Assembly: GCA_964435285.1 (NCBI GenBank)
Contig: CAYSYA010000002.1
Coordinates: forward strand, 62,001 to 126,000
Direction: 5' to 3'
DNA from: GCA-2718035 sp964435285
GTDB taxonomy: Bacteria > Bacteroidota > Bacteroidia > Flavobacteriales > TMED113
DNA length: 64,000 nucleotides
The position numbers and the translations under genes are program-made. Below, piece by piece: positions 32,521 to 43,148 of this stretch (its first letter is position 1; each line of letters opens with the position of its first letter). A model generated the notes under the pieces. It saw nothing but the letters and a program-made list of their open reading frames with translations. It was not told the origin of the DNA and did no database searches.

Positions 32521-34365
32521 ATGAGTCAAAATAATTACACTGAAGAAAATATAAAGTCTCTTGACTGGAAGGAGCATATAAGAATGCGTCCTGGTATGTA
32601 TATTGGTAAAAAAGGAGACGGTTCCTCTCCAGATGATGGTATATATGTTTTGTTAAAAGAGATAATGGACAATTGTATGGATGAGTTCGTAATGGGTTTT
32701 GGTAAAACAATTGAAATAAGTGTTAAAAATCAAAAGGTTATAATTAGAGATTTTGGAAGAGGAATTCCATTGGGAAAAGTGATTGATTGTGTTTCTAAAA
32801 TTAATACTGGTGGTAAATACGATACTAAAGCTTTTAAAAAGGCTGTAGGACTGAATGGAGTGGGTACTAAAGCAGTTAATGCTTTGTCAGAACATTTTAG
32901 AGTTCAAAGTATTCGTGATGGTAAAACAAAAATTGTTGAATTTAACAGGGGAGTTATAACTTTTGAAGATGAAGTTAAAGACTCATCCCAAAGAAATGGA
33001 ACTAGAATTATGTTTATTCCAGATTCTGAAATTTTTTCCAATTTTAATTTTTTAGACCATCATATTTCTACTATGATTTGGAATTATGTGTACTTAAATC
33101 CAGGTTTAACAATTATTTATAACAATGTAAAGTTTTTTTCAGAAAATGGATTAAAAGACTTATTGAGTTCAAAATTAGAAACATCTTTGACTTATCCAAT
33201 TATTCATTTGAAAGGAGATGATATAGAAATTGCATTATCTCATTCAAAATCTAAATATGGAGAAACATACTTTTCATTTGTAAATGGTCAACACACTACC
33301 CAAGGTGGAACTCATCAATCTTCATTCAGAGAAGCAATAGCAAAAACATTCAAAGAATTTTATAATAAAAATTTTGAAGCATCAGACATTAGACAATCTA
33401 TAGTTGCAGCGGTTAGTATAAAGGTTATGGAGCCAGTTTTTGAATCACAAACAAAAACAAAATTAGGTTCAACAGAAATGGGAGATAAACTTCCAACAAT
33501 TAGAACGTACATAAATGATTTTGTTAAAAGAAAACTTGATAATTTTTTACATAGAAATCCAGATATTAGTGAAGTAATTCTTAAAAAAATACAACAAGCA
33601 GAGAAAGAGAGAAAAGAACTAGCTGGAATTAAAAAATTAAGTAGAGAAAGATCAAAAAAATCAAGTTTACATAATAAAAAATTAAGAGATTGTAAGATTC
33701 ATTATAATGATTTAAAAAAGGAAAGAAGATTAGAAACAACTTTATTTATAACAGAGGGGGATTCTGCTAGTGGCTCTATAACTAAAGCTAGAGATGTTAA
33801 TACTCAAGCTGTATTTAGTTTAAAAGGGAAACCTTTGAATTGTTTTGGTTTAACAAAAAAGATTGTTTATGAAAATGAGGAGTTTAACTTATTACAAAGT
33901 GCTCTAAATATTGAAAATGAATTAGAAAATTTGAGATATAATAACATAGTAATTGCTACTGATGCCGACGTTGATGGAATGCACATTAGATTATTAATTA
34001 TTACTTTTTTTCTTCAATTTTTTCCTGACTTAGTAAAAGAAGGTCATTTATATATTTTACAGACACCTCTTTTTAGAGTCAGAAATAAAAAAGAAACTAT
34101 TTATTGTTATGATATTAATGAAAAATTAGAGGCTGAGAACAAACTAAATGGAAAATTAGAAATTACTAGATTCAAAGGTTTAGGAGAAATTTCTCCTCAT
34201 GAATTTAAAAACTTCATTGGTTCTAATATTAAATTAGACCCTGTTCTTTTAAAAAATGATTCTGAAATAGAGTCTTTATTGACCTTCTATATGGGAAAGA
34301 ATACCCAAGATCGTCAAGCTTTTATTATTGATAACTTAAGAGTTGAAAAAGATATAGTTGATTAG
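32521..34365 (+). CDS. parE: DNA topoisomerase IV subunit B
   Basis: ATPase subunit of type IIA topoisomerase that decatenates chromosomes. 614 aa. GHKL ATPase: RMRPGMYIGKKGDG, catalytic Glu47 in KEIMDNCMDE, RDFGRGIPLG, GLNGVGTKAVNALSEHF; transducer domain; TOPRIM with FITEGDSASGSITKARD and TDADVDGMHIRLLI; C-terminal ITRFKGLGEISPHEFK. It is called parE rather than gyrB because the size is short with no gyrB TOPRIM insert, the paralogous partner follows directly, and it has the Bacteroidota ParE style. The stop is 4 bases before parC ATG. Confidence 0.92.
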   Translation: MSQNNYTEENIKSLDWKEHIRMRPGMYIGKKGDGSSPDDGIYVLLKEIMDNCMDEFVMGFGKTIEISVKNQKVIIRDFGRGIPLGKVIDCVSKINTGGKYDTKAFKKAVGLNGVGTKAVNALSEHFRVQSIRDGKTKIVEFNRGVITFEDEVKDSSQRNGTRIMFIPDSEIFSNFNFLDHHISTMIWNYVYLNPGLTIIYNNVKFFSENGLKDLLSSKLETSLTYPIIHLKGDDIEIALSHSKSKYGETYFSFVNGQHTTQGGTHQSSFREAIAKTFKEFYNKNFEASDIRQSIVAAVSIKVMEPVFESQTKTKLGSTEMGDKLPTIRTYINDFVKRKLDNFLHRNPDISEVILKKIQQAEKERKELAGIKKLSRERSKKSSLHNKKLRDCKIHYNDLKKERRLETTLFITEGDSASGSITKARDVNTQAVFSLKGKPLNCFGLTKKIVYENEEFNLLQSALNIENELENLRYNNIVIATDADVDGMHIRLLIITFFLQFFPDLVKEGHLYILQTPLFRVRNKKETIYCYDINEKLEAENKLNGKLEITRFKGLGEISPHEFKNFIGSNIKLDPVLLKNDSEIESLLTFYMGKNTQDRQAFIIDNLRVEKDIVD

Positions 34366-34369
34366 TATT

Positions 34370-36937
34370 ATGAGTGAAAACACCTTAGAAAATAATGAAG
34401 AATTAAATGAGATAACAAAAGTTGTTCCAATTACAGGCATGTATAAAAACTGGTTTTTAGACTATGCTTCATATGTAATACTAGAAAGAGCAGTCCCCTA
34501 TATTTTAGATGGTTTAAAACCTGTGCAAAGAAGAATTCTACATTCATTAAAGGAAATGGATGATGGAAGATATCATAAGGTTGCTAATTTAATAGGAAAT
34601 ACAATGAAGTATCATCCACACGGTGATTCATCAATTGGAGACGCTTTAGTTAAATTAGGTCAAAAAGGACTTTTAATTGATATGCAGGGAAATTGGGGTA
34701 ATGTGTCAACTGGAGATAAGGCTGCAGCAGCAAGATACATTGAAGCTAGACTTACTCAATTTTCTCTTGATGTTTGCTTTAGTCCAAAAGTAACTAATTG
34801 GAAAAACTCTTACGATGGTAGAGCAAACGAACCAGAATGGCTACCTATTAAATTTCCTTTATTATTATTTCAAGGAGTTGAAGGTATTGCTGTTGGTTTA
34901 TCTACGAAAATATTACCTCATAATTTTAATGAATTAATAGACGCTTCAATTTCAATTTTGAGAGGAAGAAATAAAAAAATTTTACCTGACTTTCAATCAG
35001 GAGGTTTGGCTGATTTTAGTAATTATAACGATGGAAAAAAAGGAGGTAAAGTAAGAGTTAGAGCTAAGATTGAAGAAATAGATAAAAAAACTCTTCAAAT
35101 AACAGAATTGCCTTATAATATTACAACTACTTCATTAATCGATTCAATATTGAGAGCAAATGATAAAGGAAAAATAAAGATTAAAAATATTCAAAATAAT
35201 ACCGCTGACAAAGTTGATATAATTATTACAATCACAAATGATGTATCAATTGATAAAACTATTGATGCTCTTTATGCTTTTACAGATTGTGAAATAACTA
35301 TATATCCTACGACATGTGTTATTCAAAATGATTCCCCCATTTTTTCTGACGTATCTTCCATCCTTAAAATTTCAACTGAAAACACTAAATTAATTTTAAC
35401 TCAAGAACTACAAATAAAATTAAATGAACTCAACGAGAAATGGCACAGCGCTACTTTAGAACGAATTTTTATTGAAGAAAAAATATATAGAGATATAGAA
35501 GATGTAGATAGTTGGGAAGGAATAATTGAAGTTATATTTAAAGGATTAAAACCTTTTGTTAAAAATTTAAAAAGAGAAGTTACAGTTGATGATGTAACAA
35601 AATTAACTGAAATTAAAATTAAAAGAATTAGTAAATATGATCTTGACAGAGAAAATGAAAAAGTAAAACAGATTGAAGTATCCATAGAAAATGAACAAAA
35701 AAATTTAGATAACATCACAGATTTTTCAATACAATATTTTAAAAAAATCAAAGAAAAATATGGAAAAGGTAGAGAAAGGAAAACAAAGGAAAGACTTTTT
35801 GATACAATTGTAGCTTCTAAAGTTGCTTTAGCTAATAAAAAATTATATGCAAACAAATTGGAAGGTTTTATTGGCACATCCATGAGAAGGGATGAGTTTA
35901 TTTTAGAATGCTCTGATATTGATGATATAATTGTCTTTAAGAAAGATGGAAGTATGTTAGTAACAAAAGTTTCATCCAAAGTATTTGTTGGGAAAGACAT
36001 TATTCATATTGGTATTTTCAAGAAAAATGACAATAGAACTACATATAATATGATTTACAGAGACAAATCTTCAAATAAAGCATATTTAAAGCGTTTTCCA
36101 GTTAAAGGAATAACAAGAAATAAAGACTATAATTTGGGTAGTAAAAATGGTTCTGATGTGATTTATTTTTCTGCCAACCCTAATGGAGAAGCTGAGTTGG
36201 TTAGTGTTATTTTAAGAGCAAAGGCAAGAATTAAAAAAATAAAATTTGATATAGATTTTTCTGAATATGATATTAAAAGTAGAGGGGTTCGAGGGAATAT
36301 GATATGCAAACACTATGTAAGAAAAATTGAATTAAAAAATAAAGGAGTTTCAACTTTAGCTGCTAAGAAAATTTGGTATGATTCCTCTGTTAATAGATTA
36401 AATGACTTGGGTCATGGAGAATTATTGGGGGATTTCTCAGGTGACGACAAAATTATTCTAGTTTCTGAACTAGGATTTTTTTATTTAACGTCTTATGATT
36501 TATCTAATCATTTTCCAGAAAATATTAAAATAATTGAAAAGTATAATCCTTCAAGTGTATTAACGTGTATTTATTATAATTCTAAAAATAAACTACACTA
36601 TATTAAAAGATTTAAACCAAAAGAAATTTCTAAAAAACAGTACTATTTACAGGAAAATAAAGGTTTTAATTTAAAATTTATTTTTTTTGGTAGTAAAATA
36701 ATTAAGTTAAATTTTCATAATACAAAAACTGGAAAAATAAGAGAGTCGATTGAATTTGTTTCTTCTGACTTTATCTCTGTTAAAGGATATGAAGCAATTG
36801 GTAAGCAAATTTCACAATATAAGCTGAAGTCTATCGAATTAATTGAAAGTCAAAATATTGAAAAAAACGATAAAGATTTAATAGAAAATGAAGATTTTAG
36901 TAGAAATTCTGGTCAGATAAAGTTAGATTTTAATTAA
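34370..36937 (+). CDS. parC: DNA topoisomerase IV subunit A
   Basis: DNA-cleaving subunit partner of ParE. 855 aa from the ATG at 34370 (a TTG at 34358 would overlap parE). Motifs: YASYVILERAVPYILDGLKPVQRRILHSL, YHPHGDSSIGDALVKLGQ, the catalytic Tyr123 in AAAARYIEARLTQ, IKFPLLLFQGVEGIAVGLSTKILPHNF. The C-terminal domain (about 500-855) is a blade-like repeat region without a clear GyrA box, as expected for ParC. Coupled to parE by a 4-base gap. Confidence 0.92.
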   Translation: MSENTLENNEELNEITKVVPITGMYKNWFLDYASYVILERAVPYILDGLKPVQRRILHSLKEMDDGRYHKVANLIGNTMKYHPHGDSSIGDALVKLGQKGLLIDMQGNWGNVSTGDKAAAARYIEARLTQFSLDVCFSPKVTNWKNSYDGRANEPEWLPIKFPLLLFQGVEGIAVGLSTKILPHNFNELIDASISILRGRNKKILPDFQSGGLADFSNYNDGKKGGKVRVRAKIEEIDKKTLQITELPYNITTTSLIDSILRANDKGKIKIKNIQNNTADKVDIIITITNDVSIDKTIDALYAFTDCEITIYPTTCVIQNDSPIFSDVSSILKISTENTKLILTQELQIKLNELNEKWHSATLERIFIEEKIYRDIEDVDSWEGIIEVIFKGLKPFVKNLKREVTVDDVTKLTEIKIKRISKYDLDRENEKVKQIEVSIENEQKNLDNITDFSIQYFKKIKEKYGKGRERKTKERLFDTIVASKVALANKKLYANKLEGFIGTSMRRDEFILECSDIDDIIVFKKDGSMLVTKVSSKVFVGKDIIHIGIFKKNDNRTTYNMIYRDKSSNKAYLKRFPVKGITRNKDYNLGSKNGSDVIYFSANPNGEAELVSVILRAKARIKKIKFDIDFSEYDIKSRGVRGNMICKHYVRKIELKNKGVSTLAAKKIWYDSSVNRLNDLGHGELLGDFSGDDKIILVSELGFFYLTSYDLSNHFPENIKIIEKYNPSSVLTCIYYNSKNKLHYIKRFKPKEISKKQYYLQENKGFNLKFIFFGSKIIKLNFHNTKTGKIRESIEFVSSDFISVKGYEAIGKQISQYKLKSIELIESQNIEKNDKDLIENEDFSRNSGQIKLDFN

Positions 36938-36966
36938 TAGATTTTTTTTTAATGCCTTTTTGTTGA

Positions 36967-36974
36967 TAGATTTG
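36967..36974 (+). promoter_or_regulatory. -7 box TAGATTTG for the PorP/SprF gene
   Basis: TAnnTTTG match ending 17 bases before the start codon in the 54-base gap after parC. No TTTG at the -33 position is clear. Confidence 0.45.
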
Positions 36975-36991
36975 TAAAATCGGACACACTT

Positions 36992-37924
36992 ATGAAGTAC
37001 AACAAATTATTTTTTTTTCTCATTTGTTTATTAGGTAACTTTGTTTATTCACAACAACTACCTTTAAACAGTCAGTACATATATAATCCATTAGTTATTA
37101 ATCCTGCATTTTCTGGAATAACTGAATCTTCTTCAATAATTTTAATGAATAGAAATCAATGGACTGGTTTTGTAGATGAACCTATAAGAACCACTTCCAT
37201 TGCTGCTCATCATGCCTTAAACAATCAAAAACATGGATTAGGTTCTCTACTTTTTTCAGATAGAACAGGGGCAATAAACATTCATGGATTGGATTTAATG
37301 TACTCATTTAAATTTCCAATTTTTTTGAACTATAATTTATCTTTAGGTATTTCAGGTAATATATATCAGTACGTTTTTGATGATTCTAATTTAAATACTG
37401 CCACATTTGATCCAATTTTGAATGGTGAAATTCAAAAAAAAATAAATTTTGATTCCAACTTTGGTTTTCTTGTTTATGATGATTTTTTATTTTTTGGAGC
37501 TTCTATTGTTAATTTGATTCAATCAAAGGTATTGACACAAGATATTAATGGACCCAATCAATTCGCTAGAAATTATTATTTTTTTGGTGGATATAATTTT
37601 ACTGATGAAGTAACAAAAATTGGTTTTGAACAAAGCTTTCTATTAAAAAAGACAGAGTATACAGATTTTCAATATGACATAAATTTAAAAGCTATTTTTA
37701 ATAATATTTTTTGGTTAGGTGCTGGATATAGAAGTAATGATGAATTAATTGCTCTTTTTGGCTTTAACTACGATAAATTTTCTTTGATTTATTCGATTGA
37801 TTATAATTATGGAGAAATAGGTAATTACTCTGGAGCTTCTCATGAATTTTCACTAGTTTTTTACTTCAGAAAAGGTTCTAATATCAACTGGGAAAATAAT
37901 AGAATTTTATTTGAAAATTTTTAA
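36992..37924 (+). CDS. Type IX secretion system PorP/SprF-family outer membrane protein
   Basis: 310 aa. Signal peptide 1 to about 20 (ICLLGNFVYSQ). Mature N-terminus QQLPLNSQYIYNPLVINPAFSGITESSSIILMNRNQWTGF is the family signature (QYxxNPxxxNPAxAG, RxQW). The rest is a barrel with HHALNNQKHGLGSLLFSDRTG, LSLGISGNIYQYVFD, LFFGASIVNL and a closing HEFSLVFYFRKG. PorP/SprF proteins are linked to T9SS export and surface attachment of type B cargo such as the CHU_C protein at 5881. No porK/L/M/N cluster nearby. Shares a TTAA with the tsaD stop at its 3' end. Confidence 0.9.
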   Translation: MKYNKLFFFLICLLGNFVYSQQLPLNSQYIYNPLVINPAFSGITESSSIILMNRNQWTGFVDEPIRTTSIAAHHALNNQKHGLGSLLFSDRTGAINIHGLDLMYSFKFPIFLNYNLSLGISGNIYQYVFDDSNLNTATFDPILNGEIQKKINFDSNFGFLVYDDFLFFGASIVNLIQSKVLTQDINGPNQFARNYYFFGGYNFTDEVTKIGFEQSFLLKKTEYTDFQYDINLKAIFNNIFWLGAGYRSNDELIALFGFNYDKFSLIYSIDYNYGEIGNYSGASHEFSLVFYFRKGSNINWENNRILFENF

Positions 37925-38940
37925 ATTTTATATCTGCAATCAGGACTTATTTGGATATTTGAAAATTCTTTTTTTCTGAATTTATAATAACCCGATAACG
38001 CAATCATAGCAGCATTATCCGTTGAGTACTCTATTTTTGGAAAATATGATTTTATTTTTAATTCATTTTCAAGTTTTTTAATCTCTGACCTAAAGTATTT
38101 ATTAGAGGCGACTCCACCAGCAATAGCAACATTTTTGACATTATTCATTATAATTGCTCTTTTTAACTTATTAACGAGAGTAGTTACTATTATTTTTTGT
38201 ATTGATGCACAAAGATGATGTATATTTTCTTTAATGAAATTTTTATTTTTTCCCATTTCTTTTTTTAAAAACATAAATATTTGAGTTTTTAATCCACTAA
38301 AACTAAAATTTAAATTATCAACATTAGGTTCCGTAAAAATAAATTTATTACAATCTCCTCCAATTGATTTTTTTTCAATTAATGGTCCGCCGGGATATCC
38401 TAATCCTAATAATTTTGCTGATTTATCAAATGCTTCCCCAGCTGAATCATCAAGAGTTTGACCAATAACGCTCATATCTTCTATACTTTTTACTGATACT
38501 ATCTGAGTATGTCCTCCAGAGACTGTCAAGCATAGAAAAGGAAAACTTGGGGGATTAAAATTTTTGTTTTCAATAAAATTAGCAATAACATGGGCCCTCA
38601 TGTGATTAATTTCAATTAGAGGTATTTTTAGACTTAAAGATAAACTTTTTGCAAATGAACATCCTACTAATAATGAACCCAATAATCCAGGTCCCCTAGT
38701 AAAAGCGATTGCATTTAGTTGATTTTTTTTAATATTTGCTATCTTTAAAGCTAGAGAGGTAACAGGTACTATATTTTTTTGATGAGATCTGGATGCAAGT
38801 TCAGGGACAACTCCACCATATTTTTGGTGAATTTTTTGACTTGATACAATATTTGATAGTACTTTTCTGTTATTAGTAATAGCAACTGATGTATCATCAC
38901 AAGATGATTCAATCCCAAGTATGTATATGTCTTTTTTCAT
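37921..38940 (-). CDS. tsaD: tRNA N6-adenosine threonylcarbamoyltransferase
   Basis: Transfers the threonylcarbamoyl group to A37 of ANN-decoding tRNAs with TsaB and TsaE. 339 aa, ASKHA fold. Motifs: ILGIESSCDDTSVAI (5-21 approx.), GGVVPELASRSHQKN, TRGPGLLGSLLVG, the metal site IEINHMRAHV, LCLTVSGGHTQIV, DDSAGEAFDKSAKLLGLGYPGGP and VAIAGGVASNKYFR. Divergent from tamB with only 23 bases between starts, convergent on the PorP gene with a shared TTAA. Confidence 0.96.
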   Translation of the reverse strand: MKKDIYILGIESSCDDTSVAITNNRKVLSNIVSSQKIHQKYGGVVPELASRSHQKNIVPVTSLALKIANIKKNQLNAIAFTRGPGLLGSLLVGCSFAKSLSLSLKIPLIEINHMRAHVIANFIENKNFNPPSFPFLCLTVSGGHTQIVSVKSIEDMSVIGQTLDDSAGEAFDKSAKLLGLGYPGGPLIEKKSIGGDCNKFIFTEPNVDNLNFSFSGLKTQIFMFLKKEMGKNKNFIKENIHHLCASIQKIIVTTLVNKLKRAIIMNNVKNVAIAGGVASNKYFRSEIKKLENELKIKSYFPKIEYSTDNAAMIALSGYYKFRKKEFSNIQISPDCRYKI

Positions 38941-38963
38941 TTATGAATATAAAGTTATAAATA

Positions 38964-41900
38964 TTGATTATTAGACAAAATATAAAAAAAATTGTTTTTT
39001 TGCTTATTGTACTATTTAGTATTTTAACAACTCTATTTGGGATAATTAATTCGTCTTTATTTCAAAAAAAAATATTTAATTTATTTTCTAAAAATATAAA
39101 CGAAAATCACTCTATTTTATTAGAGTCAAATAATTTTTACTACAATATTTTTTCTAATAAAATTTCTTGCAATTTTTTAATATTAGATCATTTTCAAAAT
39201 CCAATGATAAATATTCCTAATATTTCAATTGGTTTTAATAATAACATCATTTTTTCAAAATCTGATATAAAAATTAATAATGTTAATATTGAAAACGTAG
39301 ATTTTTTCATTAATAAATATGAATCAGATTCTATTACTAATTTTGAATTATTCATAAATAAGATTTCAAATGAAAATTCTACTAATTTAGACTCACTTTA
39401 TATTGAAAATATTAATTTATCTATTTCTAATTTTATCTTCCAGAATCAATTGGATACTATTAAATTTAATGATTTTTCTTTTGATTTAAATAAAATTAAT
39501 TACTCTAATAATAATGGTTGCAATATTGAAAATATTTTTTTTCAGAAAAATAATTCGTTTTTTGCTTCTTCTTTAAACCAAGATAAATCAAAAAGCAAAT
39601 TTTTCGTAGATATTATTGATAGTAAGTTTTACTTAAAAGATTTTATTAATCAAAAATTTAATAATAATGAATTCATCAATTTTTCCTCAATCCTTTCATT
39701 TAATAAAAATATTTTTAGTTTAGAAAATCTTAATATAAATTACAATCATTCATTTTTGAATGGTATTTTCTCTTATGATAGTAGTCTAGATTTATATTTT
39801 CTTCAGATAAATAATTCAATTATTAAAAAACAAGATCTTTTATCATTTTCAATGAAGAATAAAATAGATTTCCCTTCTATATTACTTGATTTAGGAGATA
39901 TTAAATATATAGGAAAAACTGTATTATATAATAGAAATTTAGATATCGAAAGTAATATAAATTCAGATTACGGTTTCTCTAATCTTAATTTAAAATTTCA
40001 CTTCCCCGACAGTTTAAATAATCCATCTTTTGTTGGAACTATTGATTTTAACAAATTTAATTTAGGGAGCTTACTTAATTTTAAAAATTTAGGCGAAGTT
40101 AATTTTAAGACTAAAATTAATGGTTCAGGTTTAGATAAGGATAACTTCTTTGCAAATATAAGCTTTCAAGAAGCCAAAATATTTTTTGATAATTATTATT
40201 ATAATAATTTTTCATTAAATGCAGATTTAAGTTACAATTTACTTAGAGGGGATTTAAGGATTAATGACAGGAACTGTAAAGTTCAATTAAATGGCGAATT
40301 AGATTTTTCAGACAACAATAAAATAATTAATGTTTCTTCAAAAGTAAAAAAAATCAATTTAGATAAAATTAAATTTTTAACAGGTCAACCTATCAAACAA
40401 TTTTCTGGAAATATTACTGCAAATTTAAAGGGAAATTCAATTGATAATTTAATTGGTTCAATAGAAGCTAATAAATTATCTTACTATAGAGGAAAAAAAT
40501 ACAATTTAAATAATTTAAAGATTGATTTTAATAATTCATCAATTAATAAGTCTTTATTGTTTAAATCTGATATAGGTTCTGCATTTCTTACAGGAGATTT
40601 TAAATATTTAGATTTAAATAAAGATTTTAAGAATGTATTTTTATCTTTTTTAAAGAACGAAAAAAAAATATTCAAAAGTGATTATAATTTAGATTTAGAT
40701 TTAGATTTTAATAATTCATCCTTTCTCACAGACTTTTTTTTAGATAATTTTTCTCTTGAAAAGTTTAATTTAAAAATAAATAAAAAGAAATTAAGCTCTA
40801 ATTTATTTATAATGGGAGATTTAGAGAGTTTGTCTTTTAATAATAAATTTTTTGATAATTTAAATTTTGATTTAGAGATTAATAATCATGATAAATTAAA
40901 TTTTTATTTTCTTAGCAATAACTTTAAAAACACAGAAAACAATTTAAATATTGACTCATTAGTTTTCACTTCTAACTCTAGTTCTAATCAAATTGAATAT
41001 AAGTTACTTTTAAAAAACATTAATAAAAATGAATTTTTTGATGCTTCTTTTTTTGGTAATATTTCAAGAGGAGATGAAAATTTAATTTCATTTAGCAATT
41101 CATTTGTTAATTTTCCTGACCAGGTATGGAATCTTTCCCCAAATAGTTTAATAAAAATTTCTAATTTCGATGAAGTTAATTTTTCTAATTTTTCACTAAG
41201 TTCAGGTTCTCAATTAATTGATGTTTCAGTTGAAAATTCTAATTCATTAAAATTATTTTTTGATCTCAAAAACGTTGATTTAGAATTTATTAATTTTCTA
41301 AGAAAAAAAGATGCTTCTAGATTAGCAGGATTAGCTAATGGTACCTTTTGGTATAACTCTGTAAGTAAACCATTGGGTGGTTATTTAAAAGTTAAAGACT
41401 TTTCTATTAATGACGTTCTTCTAGGAGATTTAATATTAAATACACAATCAAACAATAAAAGAAAATTTTTAGTTTTAGATGGTTATGTAAAACCTTCAAA
41501 TAAATCTAAAACTATTGAATTTAATGGTACCGTTTCTCTAGACAAAAAATATAATATGAATATGTTTTTAGATTTTAATGGACAAGATTGTAATATCTTA
41601 AATTCGTACATCAGTAGTATTTCAAACAACAAAGGAAATATTTATGGTAATTTAAATTTATATGGTCCTCACGATAATTATTTAATTGATGGTTCTTTAA
41701 CTTTAAATAACTTTTCATTTAAAATACCATATTTAAACACTACGTATTTCCTAAAAGATGATTATAGTGTCTCATTTAAAAAAGAAAATATTCAATTAGA
41801 TTCAGTTTTAATTTATGATAAAAAATTTAAAACTAATGGATTATTTTATGGAGAAGCTACTCATGCTAATGCTCTAAAAGAAATATCTTATAACTTATTT

Positions 41901-43148
41901 GTAAGTTCCGATAATTTATATTGTTTAAATACTAAAATAGATAATAATGATACTTATTACGGAGAAGTTTTTGCTGGCGGTAATATTATTATCAATGGTG
42001 AGCCAAATAAAGTTTATCTTGAAATTGATGCTGAGTCTAAAAAAGGCACTAAGTTTAATATACCTTTATCTAATTCAATGGAAATTTCTGAAGCAAATAA
42101 TTTGGAGTTATTTAATTCATTAGAATCTTCTTCATCCAATCAAATTTTCAACAATAGAGAAAAAAATAATAAAGTCTTTAAAATGAATTTTGATTTATCT
42201 TTATCTCCAAATGCTCAAGTGCAAATAATTTATGATGAAAAAATAGGAGATATTATTAAGGGTTCTGGAGAAGGTGATTTGAAATTAGAAATAGATGATA
42301 ACGGAAATTTTAATATGTTCGGTGAAATTTTAATAAACCAAGGAGAATATTTGTATACAATGCAGAATGTTCTTAATAAAAACTTTATTCTTGAAAAAGG
42401 TGGAAGTCTATATTGGGATGGTAGTCCATATGATATAAATATTGATTTTTCTGCTTTTTATGAACTCAAAACTTCACTTAGTCTATTAGATGCAGATTAT
42501 AATTCAAGTACTAAAGTTCCAGTTTTTTGTAAAATGCATATGACAAATAATTTATTAAATCCGTCAGTTGATTTCATAATTGATATACCATCAGCATCTG
42601 ATGTTGCTTTAACTAAATTATATCAGCTAACAGATACTGAAGAAAAAAAATTGCAACAGTTTTTATTCTTAATTGGAGCAAATAGTTTTTTAATACAAGA
42701 AAGCACTGAAAATTATTTAAATAGTAGTTTAACAACAACAGGAACAGAGTTATTATCAAATCAAATTTCTAATTGGTTATCTCAAATCACAGATGATTTT
42801 GATTTAGGATTTAGGTGGACGCCTGGTTCAACTGATTCATTAACTACTGATGAAATTCAACTTGCGCTTTCAATGAAACTATTAAATGATAAGTTGACTA
42901 TTAATGGTAATGCAAGTAACCCAAGTACTCCTCAAGCTCAAGATAATACTGACATTGTAGGAGAATTGGATATACAATATGAACTATCTGATAATTTTAA
43001 ATTAAAAGCATTCAATAGGACTGATGAATATGATCCGATAAGTGGAGATGACTTCAGATACGAACAAGGTGTTTCTATATTTTTTGAGAAAGAATTTGAT
43101 AACTTTTTTGATATATTCAAGAAGAAGAGAAAAAGAAAAAAAAATTAA
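38964..43148 (+). CDS. tamB: TamB-like inner membrane-anchored translocation and assembly protein
   Basis: 1394 aa. N-terminal TM about 9-30, then about 950 residues of repeated short beta strands rich in Asn/Ser/Phe (AsmA/TamB-type beta-taco), and a C-terminal TamB (DUF490) domain from about 1000 to the end, recognised by INGEPNKVYLEIDAESKKGTKF, VQIIYDEKIGDIIKGSGEGDLKLEIDDNGNF, FGEILINQGEYLYTMQNVLNKNFILEKGGSLYWDG and VDFIIDIP. Such proteins are thought to move phospholipids or outer membrane proteins across the periplasm. The start is TTG 38964; a stop two codons upstream rules out ATG. TamA is not adjacent. Shares a TTAA with ribBA at the 3' end. Confidence 0.85.
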   Translation: MIIRQNIKKIVFLLIVLFSILTTLFGIINSSLFQKKIFNLFSKNINENHSILLESNNFYYNIFSNKISCNFLILDHFQNPMINIPNISIGFNNNIIFSKSDIKINNVNIENVDFFINKYESDSITNFELFINKISNENSTNLDSLYIENINLSISNFIFQNQLDTIKFNDFSFDLNKINYSNNNGCNIENIFFQKNNSFFASSLNQDKSKSKFFVDIIDSKFYLKDFINQKFNNNEFINFSSILSFNKNIFSLENLNINYNHSFLNGIFSYDSSLDLYFLQINNSIIKKQDLLSFSMKNKIDFPSILLDLGDIKYIGKTVLYNRNLDIESNINSDYGFSNLNLKFHFPDSLNNPSFVGTIDFNKFNLGSLLNFKNLGEVNFKTKINGSGLDKDNFFANISFQEAKIFFDNYYYNNFSLNADLSYNLLRGDLRINDRNCKVQLNGELDFSDNNKIINVSSKVKKINLDKIKFLTGQPIKQFSGNITANLKGNSIDNLIGSIEANKLSYYRGKKYNLNNLKIDFNNSSINKSLLFKSDIGSAFLTGDFKYLDLNKDFKNVFLSFLKNEKKIFKSDYNLDLDLDFNNSSFLTDFFLDNFSLEKFNLKINKKKLSSNLFIMGDLESLSFNNKFFDNLNFDLEINNHDKLNFYFLSNNFKNTENNLNIDSLVFTSNSSSNQIEYKLLLKNINKNEFFDASFFGNISRGDENLISFSNSFVNFPDQVWNLSPNSLIKISNFDEVNFSNFSLSSGSQLIDVSVENSNSLKLFFDLKNVDLEFINFLRKKDASRLAGLANGTFWYNSVSKPLGGYLKVKDFSINDVLLGDLILNTQSNNKRKFLVLDGYVKPSNKSKTIEFNGTVSLDKKYNMNMFLDFNGQDCNILNSYISSISNNKGNIYGNLNLYGPHDNYLIDGSLTLNNFSFKIPYLNTTYFLKDDYSVSFKKENIQLDSVLIYDKKFKTNGLFYGEATHANALKEISYNLFVSSDNLYCLNTKIDNNDTYYGEVFAGGNIIINGEPNKVYLEIDAESKKGTKFNIPLSNSMEISEANNLELFNSLESSSSNQIFNNREKNNKVFKMNFDLSLSPNAQVQIIYDEKIGDIIKGSGEGDLKLEIDDNGNFNMFGEILINQGEYLYTMQNVLNKNFILEKGGSLYWDGSPYDINIDFSAFYELKTSLSLLDADYNSSTKVPVFCKMHMTNNLLNPSVDFIIDIPSASDVALTKLYQLTDTEEKKLQQFLFLIGANSFLIQESTENYLNSSLTTTGTELLSNQISNWLSQITDDFDLGFRWTPGSTDSLTTDEIQLALSMKLLNDKLTINGNASNPSTPQAQDNTDIVGELDIQYELSDNFKLKAFNRTDEYDPISGDDFRYEQGVSIFFEKEFDNFFDIFKKKRKRKKN

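Noticed and set aside
36938..36966. T-run after parC as a terminator
   Set aside because: There is no stem before it; only a run of T in an AT-rich gap.
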